The notes: a model not told the origin generated them from the letters alone. Numbered from the stretch's first letter, positions 26,513 to 34,586 are shown. The stretch: 64,000 nucleotides of DNA from Derxia gummosa DSM 723 (GCF_000482785.1 NZ_AXWS01000018.1:56614-120613), one strand, 5' to 3'. A program made the numbers and translations.

Positions 26513-27057
26513 CCCCGCTCGTCCAGCGCTTCGTCATGCACTTCGGCGAGATGGGCAGCCGCTGGGGCATCAACCGCACGGTCGGGCAGATGTACGCGCT
26601 GCTCTTCCTCTCGCCGCAGCCGCTCAACGCCGACCAGATCGCCGAGGAACTCGGCTTCTCGCGCTCGAACGTGAGCATGGGTCTCAAGGAGCTGACGAGC
26701 TGGCGGCTCGTCAAGTTGTCGCATCTGCCGGGCGACCGGCGCGAGTACTTTTCGGCACCCGAGGACGTGTGGACCATCTTCCGCACCCTGGCCGAGGAAC
26801 GCCGCCGACGCGAGGTCGACCCCACGCTGTCGATGCTGCGCGACGCGGTGCTCGAAGAGCCGGGCGGCGAGGATGACCGCCATGCCCAGGCCCGCATGCG
26901 CGAGATGCACGACTTCATCGAGCTGCTCATGGGCTGGTTCGACGACGTGAACAGACTGGAGCCGGCCACGCTCGAAAAGCTCATGAAGCTCGGCACCGGC
27001 GTGGTCAGGCTGCTTGAAATGAAGGACCGGCTGACGCTCGGACGCGGCAGCGGCTGA
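26509..27057 (+). CDS. GbsR/MarR-family transcriptional regulator
   Basis: A 182-residue winged-helix repressor. The N-terminus VQRFVMHFGEMGSRWGINRT is a GbsR-family mark, then AEELGFSRSNVSMGLKELTS is the recognition helix region and LPGDRREYFSAPEDVW the wing. The C-terminal half is helical and Asp/Glu-rich, probably for dimerisation. It is on the same strand as cioAB, 267 bp upstream, suggesting it controls the bd oxidase. The ligand is unknown; some family members respond to choline or osmotic cues. The start at 26509 overlaps a leader peptide. Confidence 0.88.
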   Translation: MTPLVQRFVMHFGEMGSRWGINRTVGQMYALLFLSPQPLNADQIAEELGFSRSNVSMGLKELTSWRLVKLSHLPGDRREYFSAPEDVWTIFRTLAEERRRREVDPTLSMLRDAVLEEPGGEDDRHAQARMREMHDFIELLMGWFDDVNRLEPATLEKLMKLGTGVVRLLEMKDRLTLGRGSG

Positions 27058-27078
27058 CCGCCCGCCACGTCGCGCGCC

Positions 27079-27278
27079 GTCAGCATCGGCGCTGACCCAC
27101 GGCCCGTCCCGCGCCGCGAAGCGGGACCCAAAGCACCAGCACCTTCGCCCCGACGGGGGCGAGGGCGGCGCTCGGCCTGCCGGAACGGGCCGCGGCGCGA
27201 CGGCCGCCGTCAGCAACGGCGGAATCCGCGCCAGACGCGGAACCACGCAGCACCGATCCGCGCGCAATGCACGCGCGG
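27079..27278 (+). other. Hairpin-rich leader region upstream of cioA
   Basis: The 267-bp gap between the GbsR gene and cioA contains no gene but six consecutive short stems: GTCAGC/GCTGAC (27079-27096), GTCCCGC/GCGGGAC (27106-27127), CCTTCGCCCC/GGGGCGAGG with one bulge (27142-27164), CCGCCGT/ACGGCGG (27204-27222), TCCGCG/CGCGGA (27225-27241) and CCGCGCG/CGCGCGG (27258-27278). Some could arise by chance in GC-rich DNA. If transcribed, this is a structured leader; the 18-bp first dyad could instead be an operator. Confidence 0.45.
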
Positions 27279-27324
27279 GCAGGGCAGTCGAGACCAACCT
27301 CCACGCACCCAGAGGCGCAAGGCA

Positions 27325-28683
27325 ATGGACGCATTCCTCCTGTCGCGGATCCAGTTCGCGGCCAACATCACCTTCCACATCCTGTTCCCGTCGATATCGA
27401 TCGCGCTGGGCTGGATGCTGCTGTTCTTCAAGCTGCGCTACAACGCGACCGGCGCCGAGAAGTGGAATCTCGCCTACCGCTTCTGGGTCAAGGTCTTCGC
27501 GCTCACCTTCGCCGTCGGCGTGGTGAGCGGCGTGACGATGAGCTTCCAGTTCGGCACCAATTGGCCGGGCTTCATGAACACGGTCGGCAACATCGCCGGG
27601 CCGCTGCTCGGCTACGAGGTGCTCACCGCCTTCTTCCTGGAGGCGACCTTCCTGAGTGTGATGCTGTTCGGCCAGCAGCGCGTCGGCGCGAAGATGCATA
27701 CGGCGGCCACCTTTCTCGTGGCCGGCGGCACCACGCTGAGCGCGTTCTGGATCATCGCGCTCAACTCGTGGATGCAGACGCCGCAGGGCTTCGAGATGCG
27801 CGACGGCGTCGCCCATGTGACGAGCTGGATCGAAGTCATCTTCAACCCGTCGATGCCCTACCGGCTCACGCACATGCTGCTCGCGTCGGGGCTGACGATG
27901 GCCTTCCTCGTCGCCGGCGTGTCGGCCTATCGCTGGCTGCGCGGCGACCGCGTGGACGAGGTGCGCGCCACGCTGCGCACGGCGGCCACGCTCGCCGCCA
28001 TCCTTATTCCGCTGCAGATCGTCGCCGGCGACATGCACGGCCTCAACACGCTGCATCACCAGCCGGCCAAGATCGCCGCGATGGAAGGCATCTGGACGAC
28101 CGAGACGCGCGTGCCGGCGGTGCTGTTCGCCCTTCCCGACGAAGCCACGCGCAGCAACCGCTACGAGGTCGCCATTCCCGGCCTGGCCTCGCTCTACCTC
28201 GGCCACGACTGGGATGCCGAAATCCAGGGCCTCGACCGGTTCGAAGGCAAGCATCCGCCGGTGGCGCCGGTGTTCTTCGCCTTCCGGATCATGGTCGGCG
28301 CGGGGCTGCTGATGCTCGCGCTGTCCTGGGCCGGCGCGTGGCAGATGCGCGGCGGCCGCGAGATGAAGCCGTGGCTTGCGCGCGGCTTCGTTGCCTGCAC
28401 CTTCCTCGGCTGGATCGCGCTTGTGGCCGGCTGGTACACGACCGAGATCGGCCGCCAGCCCTGGCTCGTGACGGGCGTGCTCACCGCCGCCGACGCGGCC
28501 ACGCAGATCGCGCCGGTCAACGTCGCCTTCACGCTCGCGATGTACGTGGCGCTCTACCTCGCGCTCATCGTCGCCTACGTGTCGGTGGTGTTCTTCATGG
28601 CCGGCAAGGCGCGCCAGCTCGCCAATCAACCCGACGACCCACGCATCGCCACCGGCGGCGAACCGGCAAGGAGCCACGCATGA
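27325..28683 (+). CDS. cioA: Cytochrome bd oxidase subunit I, CioA type
   Basis: A 452-residue inner-membrane subunit of a quinol oxidase, carrying hemes b558, b595 and d. It has about nine helices. Marks: SRIQFAANITFHILFPSISI (haem-ligand histidine), SFQFGTNWPGFMNTVGNIAG, the Q-site GDMHGLNTLHHQPAKIAAME and GRQPW. The protein is about 70 residues shorter than classical CydA because the Q-loop is short, which marks the cyanide-insensitive (CIO) class. The gene overlaps cioB by four bases (ATGA). It lies after the GbsR-type regulator, and no cydD/cydC or CydX-type small gene is seen nearby. Confidence 0.94.
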   Translation: MDAFLLSRIQFAANITFHILFPSISIALGWMLLFFKLRYNATGAEKWNLAYRFWVKVFALTFAVGVVSGVTMSFQFGTNWPGFMNTVGNIAGPLLGYEVLTAFFLEATFLSVMLFGQQRVGAKMHTAATFLVAGGTTLSAFWIIALNSWMQTPQGFEMRDGVAHVTSWIEVIFNPSMPYRLTHMLLASGLTMAFLVAGVSAYRWLRGDRVDEVRATLRTAATLAAILIPLQIVAGDMHGLNTLHHQPAKIAAMEGIWTTETRVPAVLFALPDEATRSNRYEVAIPGLASLYLGHDWDAEIQGLDRFEGKHPPVAPVFFAFRIMVGAGLLMLALSWAGAWQMRGGREMKPWLARGFVACTFLGWIALVAGWYTTEIGRQPWLVTGVLTAADAATQIAPVNVAFTLAMYVALYLALIVAYVSVVFFMAGKARQLANQPDDPRIATGGEPARSHA

Positions 28684-29729
28684 ACGACCTCATCCCCGCC
28701 GGCCTCACCGGCGACGCCCTCTGGCTGCCCGTCGTCTTCCTCGCGCTGATGGGCTTCGCGATCCTCGCCTACGTCATCCTCGACGGCTACGACCTCGGCG
28801 TCGGCCTGCTCATGAGCCGCGCCGGCGACGACGACAAGGACGTGATGGTCTCGACCATCGGCCCGTTCTGGGACGCGAACGAAACCTGGCTGGTACTCGG
28901 CATCGGCCTCCTGCTCATCGCCTTCCCGAACGCGCACGGCGCCATCCTCCAGGCGCTCTACCTGCCGGTGGCGCTGATGCTGTTCGGGCTGATCCTGCGC
29001 GGCGTCGCCTTCGACTTCCGCGTCAAGGCGCGCGACCACCACAAGCCGCTGTGGAACCGGCTGTTCTTCGCCGGCTCGCTGATCGCGTCGCTGACCCAGG
29101 GCGTGATGCTCGGCCGGCTGGTGACGGGCTTCGTGCCGAGCCTCGTGAACGACGTGTTCAGTCTCGCGATCGGCTTCTGTCTCGCGGCGGGCTACGGGCT
29201 GCTCGGCGCGGGCTGGCTGCTCATCAAGACCGAGGGGCCGTTGCAGGCGCGCGCGGTGCGCTGGGCCCAGGTCTGTCTGGTACTGACGGCGCTGGGCGTG
29301 GCGGCGGTGTCGATCGCGACGCCGATCGTCAGCGCGCGCATCTTCGAGAAGTGGTTCTCGCTGCCGAACATCCTCTTCCTCGCGCCGATTCCGCTGCTGA
29401 CGGCGGCGCTCTTTCTGGCGTGCTGGCTGTTCCTGCGCCGGCTCGGACACGACGCCGACGAAGGCAATGCGCGCGGGCTGGAGCGCTGGTGCTGGGCGCC
29501 GTTCGCCTGCACGGTGGGCATCTTCGTGCTTAGCTTCAACGGGCTGGCGGTGAGCCTCTTCCCCTATCTCGTGATCGACCGGATGACAATCTGGCAGGTG
29601 GCGGCGGCGTCGGAGAGTCTGTGGTTCGTGCTGGCGGGGGCGGCGGTGGTGCTGCCGGCGATCCTGGTCTACACGGCGTTCGTGTACCGGGTGTTCCGGG
29701 GGAAGACTCGGGCGCTCAGCTACTACTGA
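28680..29729 (+). CDS. cioB: Cytochrome bd oxidase subunit II, CioB type
   Basis: A 349-residue membrane subunit, about eight helices, paired with CioA. Recognisable parts are FAILAYVILDGYDLGVGLLM with the conserved Asp/Gly, IGPFWDANETWLVLGIGLLL, LILRGVAFDFRVKARD, GWLLIKTEGPLQ, and the C-terminal ILVYTAFVYRVFRGKTR. Translation starts at 28680, four bases before the end of cioA. Together they reduce oxygen to water while oxidising ubiquinol, with high oxygen affinity and resistance to cyanide in known CIO enzymes. No terminator is visible before the structured element downstream. Confidence 0.94.
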   Translation: MNDLIPAGLTGDALWLPVVFLALMGFAILAYVILDGYDLGVGLLMSRAGDDDKDVMVSTIGPFWDANETWLVLGIGLLLIAFPNAHGAILQALYLPVALMLFGLILRGVAFDFRVKARDHHKPLWNRLFFAGSLIASLTQGVMLGRLVTGFVPSLVNDVFSLAIGFCLAAGYGLLGAGWLLIKTEGPLQARAVRWAQVCLVLTALGVAAVSIATPIVSARIFEKWFSLPNILFLAPIPLLTAALFLACWLFLRRLGHDADEGNARGLERWCWAPFACTVGIFVLSFNGLAVSLFPYLVIDRMTIWQVAAASESLWFVLAGAAVVLPAILVYTAFVYRVFRGKTRALSYY

Positions 29730-29762
29730 CTTCGAGGTTCGTTCGGCTGGTTGGTTGGCAGC

Positions 29763-30039
29763 GGCGCCGGGCGCGAGGGCGGTGCCGCGCGGCCGACTGG
29801 CGCACCCGCCGCCGGGGCGGCGGGTTCCCTCGCGGAGCCTTGCGGCTTGCAAGCCGCAAGGCTCCGCAGCCTTTTCCGCCTACGCCCTTCGGTAGCTCGC
29901 GGGTCGGCTTGCCAACTCGGCTTTGCTGCGCAAAGCCTCAAACAGGCAAGCCTGAACGGCCTATGGCCGTTCCCCCGCGCCTACCTCGTTCGCTCGGTGC
30001 GCCAGACGGCCGCGCGGCACCACCCTCGCGCCCGGCGCC
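29763..30039 (+). repeat. Structured inverted-repeat element, copy 1
   Basis: A 277-bp non-coding element bounded by complementary 44-base arms (29763-29806 with 29996-30039; 42 of 44 pair). Inside are hairpin A CGCCGCC/GGCGGCG (29807-29822), a 36-bp perfect palindrome, a GGTAG/CTACC pairing (29891-29895 with 29981-29985), hairpin B GGCTTGCC/GGCAAGCC (29906-29952) enclosing GGCTTTG/CAAAGCC, and hairpin C GAACGGCC/GGCCGTTC (29954-29972). Shared with copy 2 are TTCGGTAGC, AACTCGG, CTGCGC, CCTCAAACA and a 17-base stretch beginning CTACCTC. Function is unknown; it may be a structured RNA or a palindromic DNA element. Confidence 0.75.
29832..29867. repeat. Perfect 36-bp palindrome inside copy 1
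   Basis: GCGGAGCCTTGCGGCTTG followed immediately by its exact reverse complement, with no spacer. Copy 2 lacks this block, so it is probably an insertion in the copy-1 element. A perfect palindrome with no loop favours DNA cruciform or protein binding over a simple RNA hairpin. Confidence 0.9.
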
Positions 30040-30111
30040 TCGTGAAGGTTCGAAGGCACCGGGTGCTGCGCGAAGGCTGTGCACCGTGGAAACGATCAGA
30101 CGGTTCGAGCA

Positions 30112-30272
30112 GCAATCCGCACGCAAGCGGCAATCCGCGCTCGTGCGGCAGGGCGTGCCCAAGCGGCAAGCATGTTGGAGCGACCACGCATGCTCGGGCG
30201 GCAACTCCCGCTCCCGCAGCAGCGCATGCTCGGGCAGCAACCTTTGCTCATGCGGCAGTGCCTGCCGAAGCA
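30112..30272. repeat. Tandem array of about nine degenerate 18-bp units
   Basis: Units start mostly with GCA and end with a G/C-rich tail such as AAGCG, GTGCG or GGGCA, for example GCAATCCGCACGCAAGCG and GCAATCCGCGCTCGTGCG. Eight units are 18 bp and one (30166-30182) is 17 bp, so the frame is broken once. Unit similarity is partial. The array lies between the two structured elements. It could be the remains of a repeat protein of six-residue units, but no gene is evident. Confidence 0.6.
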
Positions 30273-30334
30273 CCCACGCAGCTCGCCCCTTCCCAGCCGC
30301 GCGCAGCGCGGCCATGTCCCTCAAGGCAGTGGAA

Positions 30335-30561
30335 GGCGTCGGGTGGGGCTGGCGGTGGCGGGCGGATGTCGCAGGCGCCGAGCGCAGGAGGTAGACGACG
30401 GTGAGCCGCGCAGCGGCTCAGGGCTGGCTGTTTGAGGGAGGCGCAGCCGACCGAGTTGCCAGCCCGGCCGTCGGGCTACCGAACGGAGCGAAGGGGAGCC
30501 GCGCCGTCCAGGCGCGGCCGCCAGCGTCATCCGTCCGCCACCGCCAGCCCCACCCGACGCC
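30335..30561 (-). repeat. Structured inverted-repeat element, copy 2 (opposite orientation)
   Basis: A 227-bp element in the reverse orientation to copy 1, with 34-base outer arms (30335-30368 with 30528-30561; 33 of 34 pair). Internal stems are hairpin A GCCGCGCC/GGCGCGGC (30498-30518), hairpin B GGGCTGGC/GCCAGCCC (30421-30465), hairpin C TGAGCCGC/GCGGCTCA (30402-30420) and the GGTAG/CTACC pair (30390-30394 with 30476-30480). Stem sequences differ from copy 1 yet stay complementary, while loop motifs are retained. It ends three bases before the mltA stop codon. Confidence 0.75.
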
Positions 30562-30564
30562 GTA

Positions 30565-31890
30565 TCACCGCCGCGCGGCTTCGTTGGGGAGCAGCGCCCA
30601 CATCTCGGCCTTCTGCTTCATCCGCCCGGCCAGCTCGCCCGCCGCCGCGCCCGAGCCGAAGTACACATCCGCCCGCACGCCGCCCTTGATCGCGCTGCCC
30701 GTGTCCTGCGCCAGCACCAGCCGCCGCAGCGGCACCGGCGAATTCGGCTGGGTGGTCGAGAGCCAGACCGGCACGCCGAGCGGGATCGAGCGCGGATCGA
30801 CCGCGATCGAGCGCTCGGCCGTCAGCGGCACCGCGAGCGCGCCGACCGGCCCGATGCGCTCGTCGCCGTCATCCGGCAGCTCGCGGAAGAAGATGTAGCT
30901 CGGGTTCTGCGCCAGCAGCTCGTCCACCTTGGACGGATTGGCGCGCGCCCAGGCCTGGATGCCCTGCATCGATGCTTCCTCCAGCTTCATCTGCCCGTGG
31001 TCGACGAGCCAGCGGCCGATCGACCGGTAGGGATGGCCGTTGGTATCCGCATAGCCGAGCCGCATCGCGCGCCCGTCGGTGAGCCTGATGCGGCCCGAGC
31101 CCTGCACCTGCAGGAAGAAGGCCTCGATCGGGTCCTCCACCCACACGATCGCCTTGCCCACGAGCGCGCCGGCGCCCGCGCCGGTCATGAGTTCGGCGCG
31201 CGTCCAGTAGGGGATGAGCAGCTTGCGGCCGTCAGCCAAGGTGCTGAGGCGGCCGCGCAGGCGCAGGCCCTTGAGCGTGTCCTTCAGGTCGGGCTGGCTG
31301 TCGCCGAGGTCGATGCCGATGAGGTCGTCGGGCGGCGCGTACAGCGGCACGCCGAAGCGGGCGCTGCGGGTGCGCGAGGCGGTCAGCATCGGCTCGTAGT
31401 AGCCGGTGGCGAGGCCGGTGGTGCCGGCGTCGGCGTTGCGGATGCGCCAGGGCGTGAAGTGCTCGCTGAAGTAGCGGCGCACGGCGGTCTTGTCGCTGGC
31501 GTCGATGCGGGCGGCGCCGGCGCAGGCCGTGGCCCATTCGGCGCGGCCGCGCAGGGCGCCGCAAGTGCGCTGGAGCGCGGGCCAGGCTTCGCGCGGATCG
31601 TCGTCGTCCCAGCCGGGCAGGTCAGCGAAGCGGGCCGGGACCATCGCTGGTGTGACGAGCGAGGCGGGCGCGCCGGGCGCGGGGCGCGGGGCGGGTGATG
31701 GCTTTGCGGGTCGGGTCGGCGTGCCGGCGGGGGTGGGCGAAGGCGTGCCGGGCTCGGCGGCGGGCGCGGGTTCGGCACCGGCGGGGCCGGGTTCGACCGG
31801 CAGGCCGTCGGGCGGGCCGCCGGCGCTCTGCGTCGCGCAACCGGCGACGAACAGCGCGCCCGCGAGGGCGAGTAGCGCTCTGGCGCTCAC
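30565..31890 (-). CDS. mltA: Membrane-bound lytic transglycosylase A
   Basis: A 441-residue outer-membrane lipoprotein that cleaves peptidoglycan glycan strands to 1,6-anhydro-muropeptides. The signal peptide ends in lipobox LFVAGC. A Pro/Thr/Ala-rich linker of about 60 residues follows, then the MltA domain: TGLATGYYEPMLTASRTRS, EAFFLQVQGSGRIRL, GYADTNGHPYRSIG and the 3D-type domain with LVLAQDTGSAIKGGVRADVY, whose aspartate is catalytic. GTG at 31890 is chosen as the start because it begins the signal peptide. The frame is open 210 codons further upstream but meets no family sequence there. Confidence 0.93.
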   Translation of the reverse strand: MSARALLALAGALFVAGCATQSAGGPPDGLPVEPGPAGAEPAPAAEPGTPSPTPAGTPTRPAKPSPAPRPAPGAPASLVTPAMVPARFADLPGWDDDDPREAWPALQRTCGALRGRAEWATACAGAARIDASDKTAVRRYFSEHFTPWRIRNADAGTTGLATGYYEPMLTASRTRSARFGVPLYAPPDDLIGIDLGDSQPDLKDTLKGLRLRGRLSTLADGRKLLIPYWTRAELMTGAGAGALVGKAIVWVEDPIEAFFLQVQGSGRIRLTDGRAMRLGYADTNGHPYRSIGRWLVDHGQMKLEEASMQGIQAWARANPSKVDELLAQNPSYIFFRELPDDGDERIGPVGALAVPLTAERSIAVDPRSIPLGVPVWLSTTQPNSPVPLRRLVLAQDTGSAIKGGVRADVYFGSGAAAGELAGRMKQKAEMWALLPNEAARR

Positions 31891-32065
31891 GCCCGCGCCC
31901 GAAGTCGAGGCCGGGCCGGCGCGCCCGTCATCAAGGTTTCGAGGGTTGTCGGCGACTCGCGGCGCGGCCGGCGCGGTGGCAGGCTGGGCGCTGCCTGCAT
32001 TCGATGCGCGCAGGGCGGCAGCGATGGCGCGAAGGCGCATCCGGATTCTTGCTGCGGGGGAAATC

Positions 32066-32251
32066 ATGTGGCTGATGCTGGTCGAAGCGCTGTTCGCGCT
32101 CGGACTGTTGATGTTCATCGTCTGGTGGACGATGGCAACGCCGCGCGAAACCGAAAGCGGCGTGCATGAGGTGGAAGCTGGCAATTTCGAGATTTCGCCG
32201 CCGATGGACCGCGATACCGAACCGGACCGCGATCCGCGGCGCGAGGGCTGA
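32066..32251 (+). CDS. Small single-helix membrane protein, 61 aa
   Basis: The protein starts MWLMLVEALFALGLLMFIVW, one membrane helix, followed by a hydrophilic, acidic tail (EVEAGNFEISPPMDRDTEPD). A plausible ribosome site (GGGGGAAATC) lies before the ATG at 32066. It is divergent from mltA and convergent with apaG, separated from apaG by 3 bp. Similar small membrane proteins occur near mltA and apaG in Burkholderiales, but function is unknown. The codon pattern is less biased than in neighbouring genes, so some doubt remains. Confidence 0.65.
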   Translation: MWLMLVEALFALGLLMFIVWWTMATPRETESGVHEVEAGNFEISPPMDRDTEPDRDPRREG

Positions 32252-32254
32252 GCC

Positions 32255-32635
32255 TCAGTGCAGCGCGTGCGGCGCCGCGAGGGTGAACATCGGGATCGGT
32301 GCCGAGAACTGCGTGCCGTCCTCGGCGGTGAAGTAGTACTCGCCGTGCATCGAACCGGTCGGCGTGCTGATCGCGGTGCCGCTCGTGTACTCGAAGGTCT
32401 CGCCTGGCGCGAGCAATGGTTGCTGGCCCACGACGCCGAGGCCGCGCACCTCCTCCACATCGCCGTTGGCATCGGTGATGACCCAGTGCCGCGAGATGAG
32501 CTGGGCTGGAACGCTGCCGGCATTGCGCATGCGAACCGTGTAGGTCCAGGCGTGTTGACCGCGCTCGGCGCCGCTCTGCTCGGGCAGGTAGCGCGTCACG
32601 ACCGTGATATCGACTTCGTAGCGGGGCTTATCCAT
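32255..32635 (-). CDS. apaG: Co2+/Mg2+ efflux-associated protein ApaG
   Basis: A 126-residue fibronectin-III-like protein. It includes the family segments YTVRMRNAGSVPAQLISRHW, ITDANGDVEEVRGLGVVGQQ, PLLAPGETFEYTSGTAISTP and GSMHGEYYFTAEDGTQF. ApaG has been tied to magnesium and cobalt efflux and binds nucleotides in some species; its role remains unclear. The start at 32635 gives the normal length; a longer frame to 33061 overlaps rpe. The gene is divergent from rpe. Confidence 0.94.
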   Translation of the reverse strand: MDKPRYEVDITVVTRYLPEQSGAERGQHAWTYTVRMRNAGSVPAQLISRHWVITDANGDVEEVRGLGVVGQQPLLAPGETFEYTSGTAISTPTGSMHGEYYFTAEDGTQFSAPIPMFTLAAPHALH

Positions 32636-32743
32636 GGCGCAATAGGGTAACGCGTGGTATGGGCGATCGGCGGCGGTTTTCGGGGCCCGGCTTAGAATCC
32701 GCCGCCCGACCGCCATCGTCACCGTACTAGAAGCGAGAAATCC

Positions 32744-33463
32744 ATGAGCCACGAGCGTACCTTCCGGATCGCCCCGTCCATTCTTTCGGCCGATTTTGCG
32801 CGGCTCGGCGACGAGGTGAAGGCGGTGATCGACGGGGGGGCGGATTTCATCCACTTCGACGTGATGGACAACCATTACGTCCCCAACCTGACCTTCGGGC
32901 CGATGATCTGCCAGGCGGTCAAGCCCTATTGCAAGAAGGCTGACGGCACGCCGGTGCCGCTGGACGTGCATCTGATGGTCGAGCCGGTGGACGAGCTGGC
33001 GACGCAGTTCGCCAAGGCGGGCGCCGACTACATCACCTTCCATCCCGACGCGAGCAAGCATGTGGATCGCACGATCCAGCTCATCCGCAGCCTCGGCTGC
33101 AAGCCCGGCCTGGTGTTCAACCCGGCCACGCCGCTGAGCTGGCTGGAGTACACGCTGAAGAACATCGACATCGTGATGCTCATGTCGGTCAACCCGGGCT
33201 TCGGTGGCCAGAGCTTCATCGAAAGCACGATTTCGAAGCTGGGTTATGCGCGCTCGCTCATCGACGTGCAGGTGGCGATGGGCGGCAACCCGGTGCTGCT
33301 CGAAGTGGACGGCGGCGTGAAGACCGACAACATCCGCCGCATCGCCGAGGCGGGCGCCGACACGTTCGTGGCGGGCAGCGCGATCTTCGGCAAGCCGGAT
33401 TACGCGGTGGTTGTGGCGCAGATGCGCGACGAGCTGGCGCTCGCCGGCGGCCGCGAGGTCTGA
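32744..33463 (+). CDS. rpe: Ribulose-phosphate 3-epimerase
   Basis: A 239-residue TIM-barrel enzyme that interconverts ribulose-5-phosphate and xylulose-5-phosphate. Motifs: [20 protein letters not shown], the catalytic D in [68 protein letters not shown] with a conserved aspartate later, and [27 protein letters not shown] at 32692 is a possible -10. It heads the rpe-gph-trp order common in this group. Confidence 0.96.
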   Translation: MSHERTFRIAPSILSADFARLGDEVKAVIDGGADFIHFDVMDNHYVPNLTFGPMICQAVKPYCKKADGTPVPLDVHLMVEPVDELATQFAKAGADYITFHPDASKHVDRTIQLIRSLGCKPGLVFNPATPLSWLEYTLKNIDIVMLMSVNPGFGGQSFIESTISKLGYARSLIDVQVAMGGNPVLLEVDGGVKTDNIRRIAEAGADTFVAGSAIFGKPDYAVVVAQMRDELALAGGREV

Positions 33464-33482
33464 GCCGGCATCGGCTGTCCGT

Positions 33483-33524
33483 CGTCGCGCGGTGCCTCGT
33501 CGCGCGGTGCCTCGTCGCGTGGCG
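33483..33524. repeat. 15-bp tandem repeat between rpe and gph
   Basis: CGTCGCGCGGTGCCT occurs twice in tandem (33483-33497, 33498-33512) followed by a partial third unit CGTCGCGTGGCG. The 235-bp interval has no supported gene. It may be a slippage-derived repeat; no function is evident. Confidence 0.7.
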
Positions 33525-33698
33525 ACGTCACTGCCGGTTCGCTGCGGCGTGGCATGCCGGGCAGTCGCGTCGCCGTCGCGTGGCGGATGCCGCCGCCGCG
33601 CATCTTCGCGTCATCCGGCGGCCGGCAAACGCGGCTAGGCTTCGCACTCCTTTCCGGGGTCGCGGTCGCGCGGCCCAGCTTCCACGCCTCCGACGCCA

Positions 33699-34400
33699 AT
33701 GACGAATCCCATCCGCGCTGCGCTCCTCGACCTCGACGGCACCCTGCTCGACACCGTGGAGGACATGCTCCACGCCGGCAACGCGATGCTGCGCCAGGCC
33801 ATCGACGCCGAGCCGCTGCGCTTCGACGACGCGGCCGCGATGATCGGCAAGGGCTCGCGCAACTTCGTCGAGCGCGCGTTCGCCGTGTCGTCCGGCCAGC
33901 CGATGGACGCGCCGGTCGATCAGGACCAGGTCGAGAAGTGGTTTCCGGTGTTCATGCACCACTACCGCGTCTTCAACGGCAAGACGGCCAGGCGCTATCC
34001 CGGCGTGGCCGAAGGGCTCGCGGTGATGCGCGCGCGCGGCCTCAAGCTCGCCGTCGTCACCAACAAGCCGAGCGAGCTGGTGCGGCCGCTGCTTGAGCGC
34101 TTCCAGCTTGCACACTTCTTCGATGCCTTCGTGGGCGGCGGCGACACGCCGCAGAAGAAGCCCGATCCGCAGCCGCTGCGCCATGCCTGCGCGCTGATGG
34201 ACGTGGCGCTGGAATCCGCCGTGATGATCGGCGACTCGATGAACGACGCGCTCGCCGGCCGCAATGCCGGCTGCAAGGTGCTGCTGCTGCCTTACGGCTA
34301 CAACGAAGGCCACCCGGTCGAGTCGCTGGAGGCCGATGCTATAGTCCCCACGCTTCTCGACGCCGCGCTCTGGATCGACGGCTACAACGCCGCGCAATGA
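33699..34400 (+). CDS. gph: Phosphoglycolate phosphatase
   Basis: A 233-residue HAD-superfamily phosphatase that removes 2-phosphoglycolate. Motif I is AALLDLDGTLLDTVEDMLHA, motif II lies in LAVVTNKPSEL, the conserved lysine is in KKPDPQPL and motif III is AVMIGDSMNDALAGRNAGCK. A cap domain lies between motifs I and II. The gene follows rpe, as in many betaproteobacteria. Near its end TATAGT (34339) could be a promoter -10 for the trp leader, but this is weak. Confidence 0.93.
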   Translation: MTNPIRAALLDLDGTLLDTVEDMLHAGNAMLRQAIDAEPLRFDDAAAMIGKGSRNFVERAFAVSSGQPMDAPVDQDQVEKWFPVFMHHYRVFNGKTARRYPGVAEGLAVMRARGLKLAVVTNKPSELVRPLLERFQLAHFFDAFVGGGDTPQKKPDPQPLRHACALMDVALESAVMIGDSMNDALAGRNAGCKVLLLPYGYNEGHPVESLEADAIVPTLLDAALWIDGYNAAQ

Positions 34401-34517
34401 GGGCAGGCCGTAATCGCGGCCGCATCGCCCTCGCTGCATGATCCGTCCGGTAGCACCGAGCATCCCGGCCGCGCACCCCGCCCGGCCGACCAATGAAGCC
34501 AAGAACCACCACGTTCC

Positions 34518-34586
34518 ATGCCTTCCCTGAAGACGACTTCCTATCTCGCGCAGCTGCGCTGGTGGCGCTGGCCCTCGGGCCAGTGA
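34518..34586 (+). CDS. trpL: trp leader peptide
   Basis: A 22-residue frame starting [20 protein letters not shown], with three Trp in four residues (codons TGG TGG CGC TGG), ending at TGA 34584. Trp-rich leader peptides sense charged tRNA-Trp by ribosome stalling. The last codons and stop lie within a perfect hairpin, and trpE follows after a 136-bp untranslated leader, so attenuation of trpEGD is likely. The ribosome site is weak (no strong Shine-Dalgarno near the ATG). An overlapping longer frame at 34493 has no Trp run and is rejected. Confidence 0.75.
   Translation: MPSLKTTSYLAQLRWWRWPSGQ

Noticed and set aside
30112..30272. CRISPR array
   Set aside because: Units are 18 bp, adjacent and degenerate, with no distinct spacers and no cas genes in the window.
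29730..30564. Several 70-250-codon frames in both directions
   Set aside because: Composition is low-complexity, frames are broken relative to the 18-bp array, and the palindromic structure accounts for the sequence. A protein is not excluded, but no evidence supports one.
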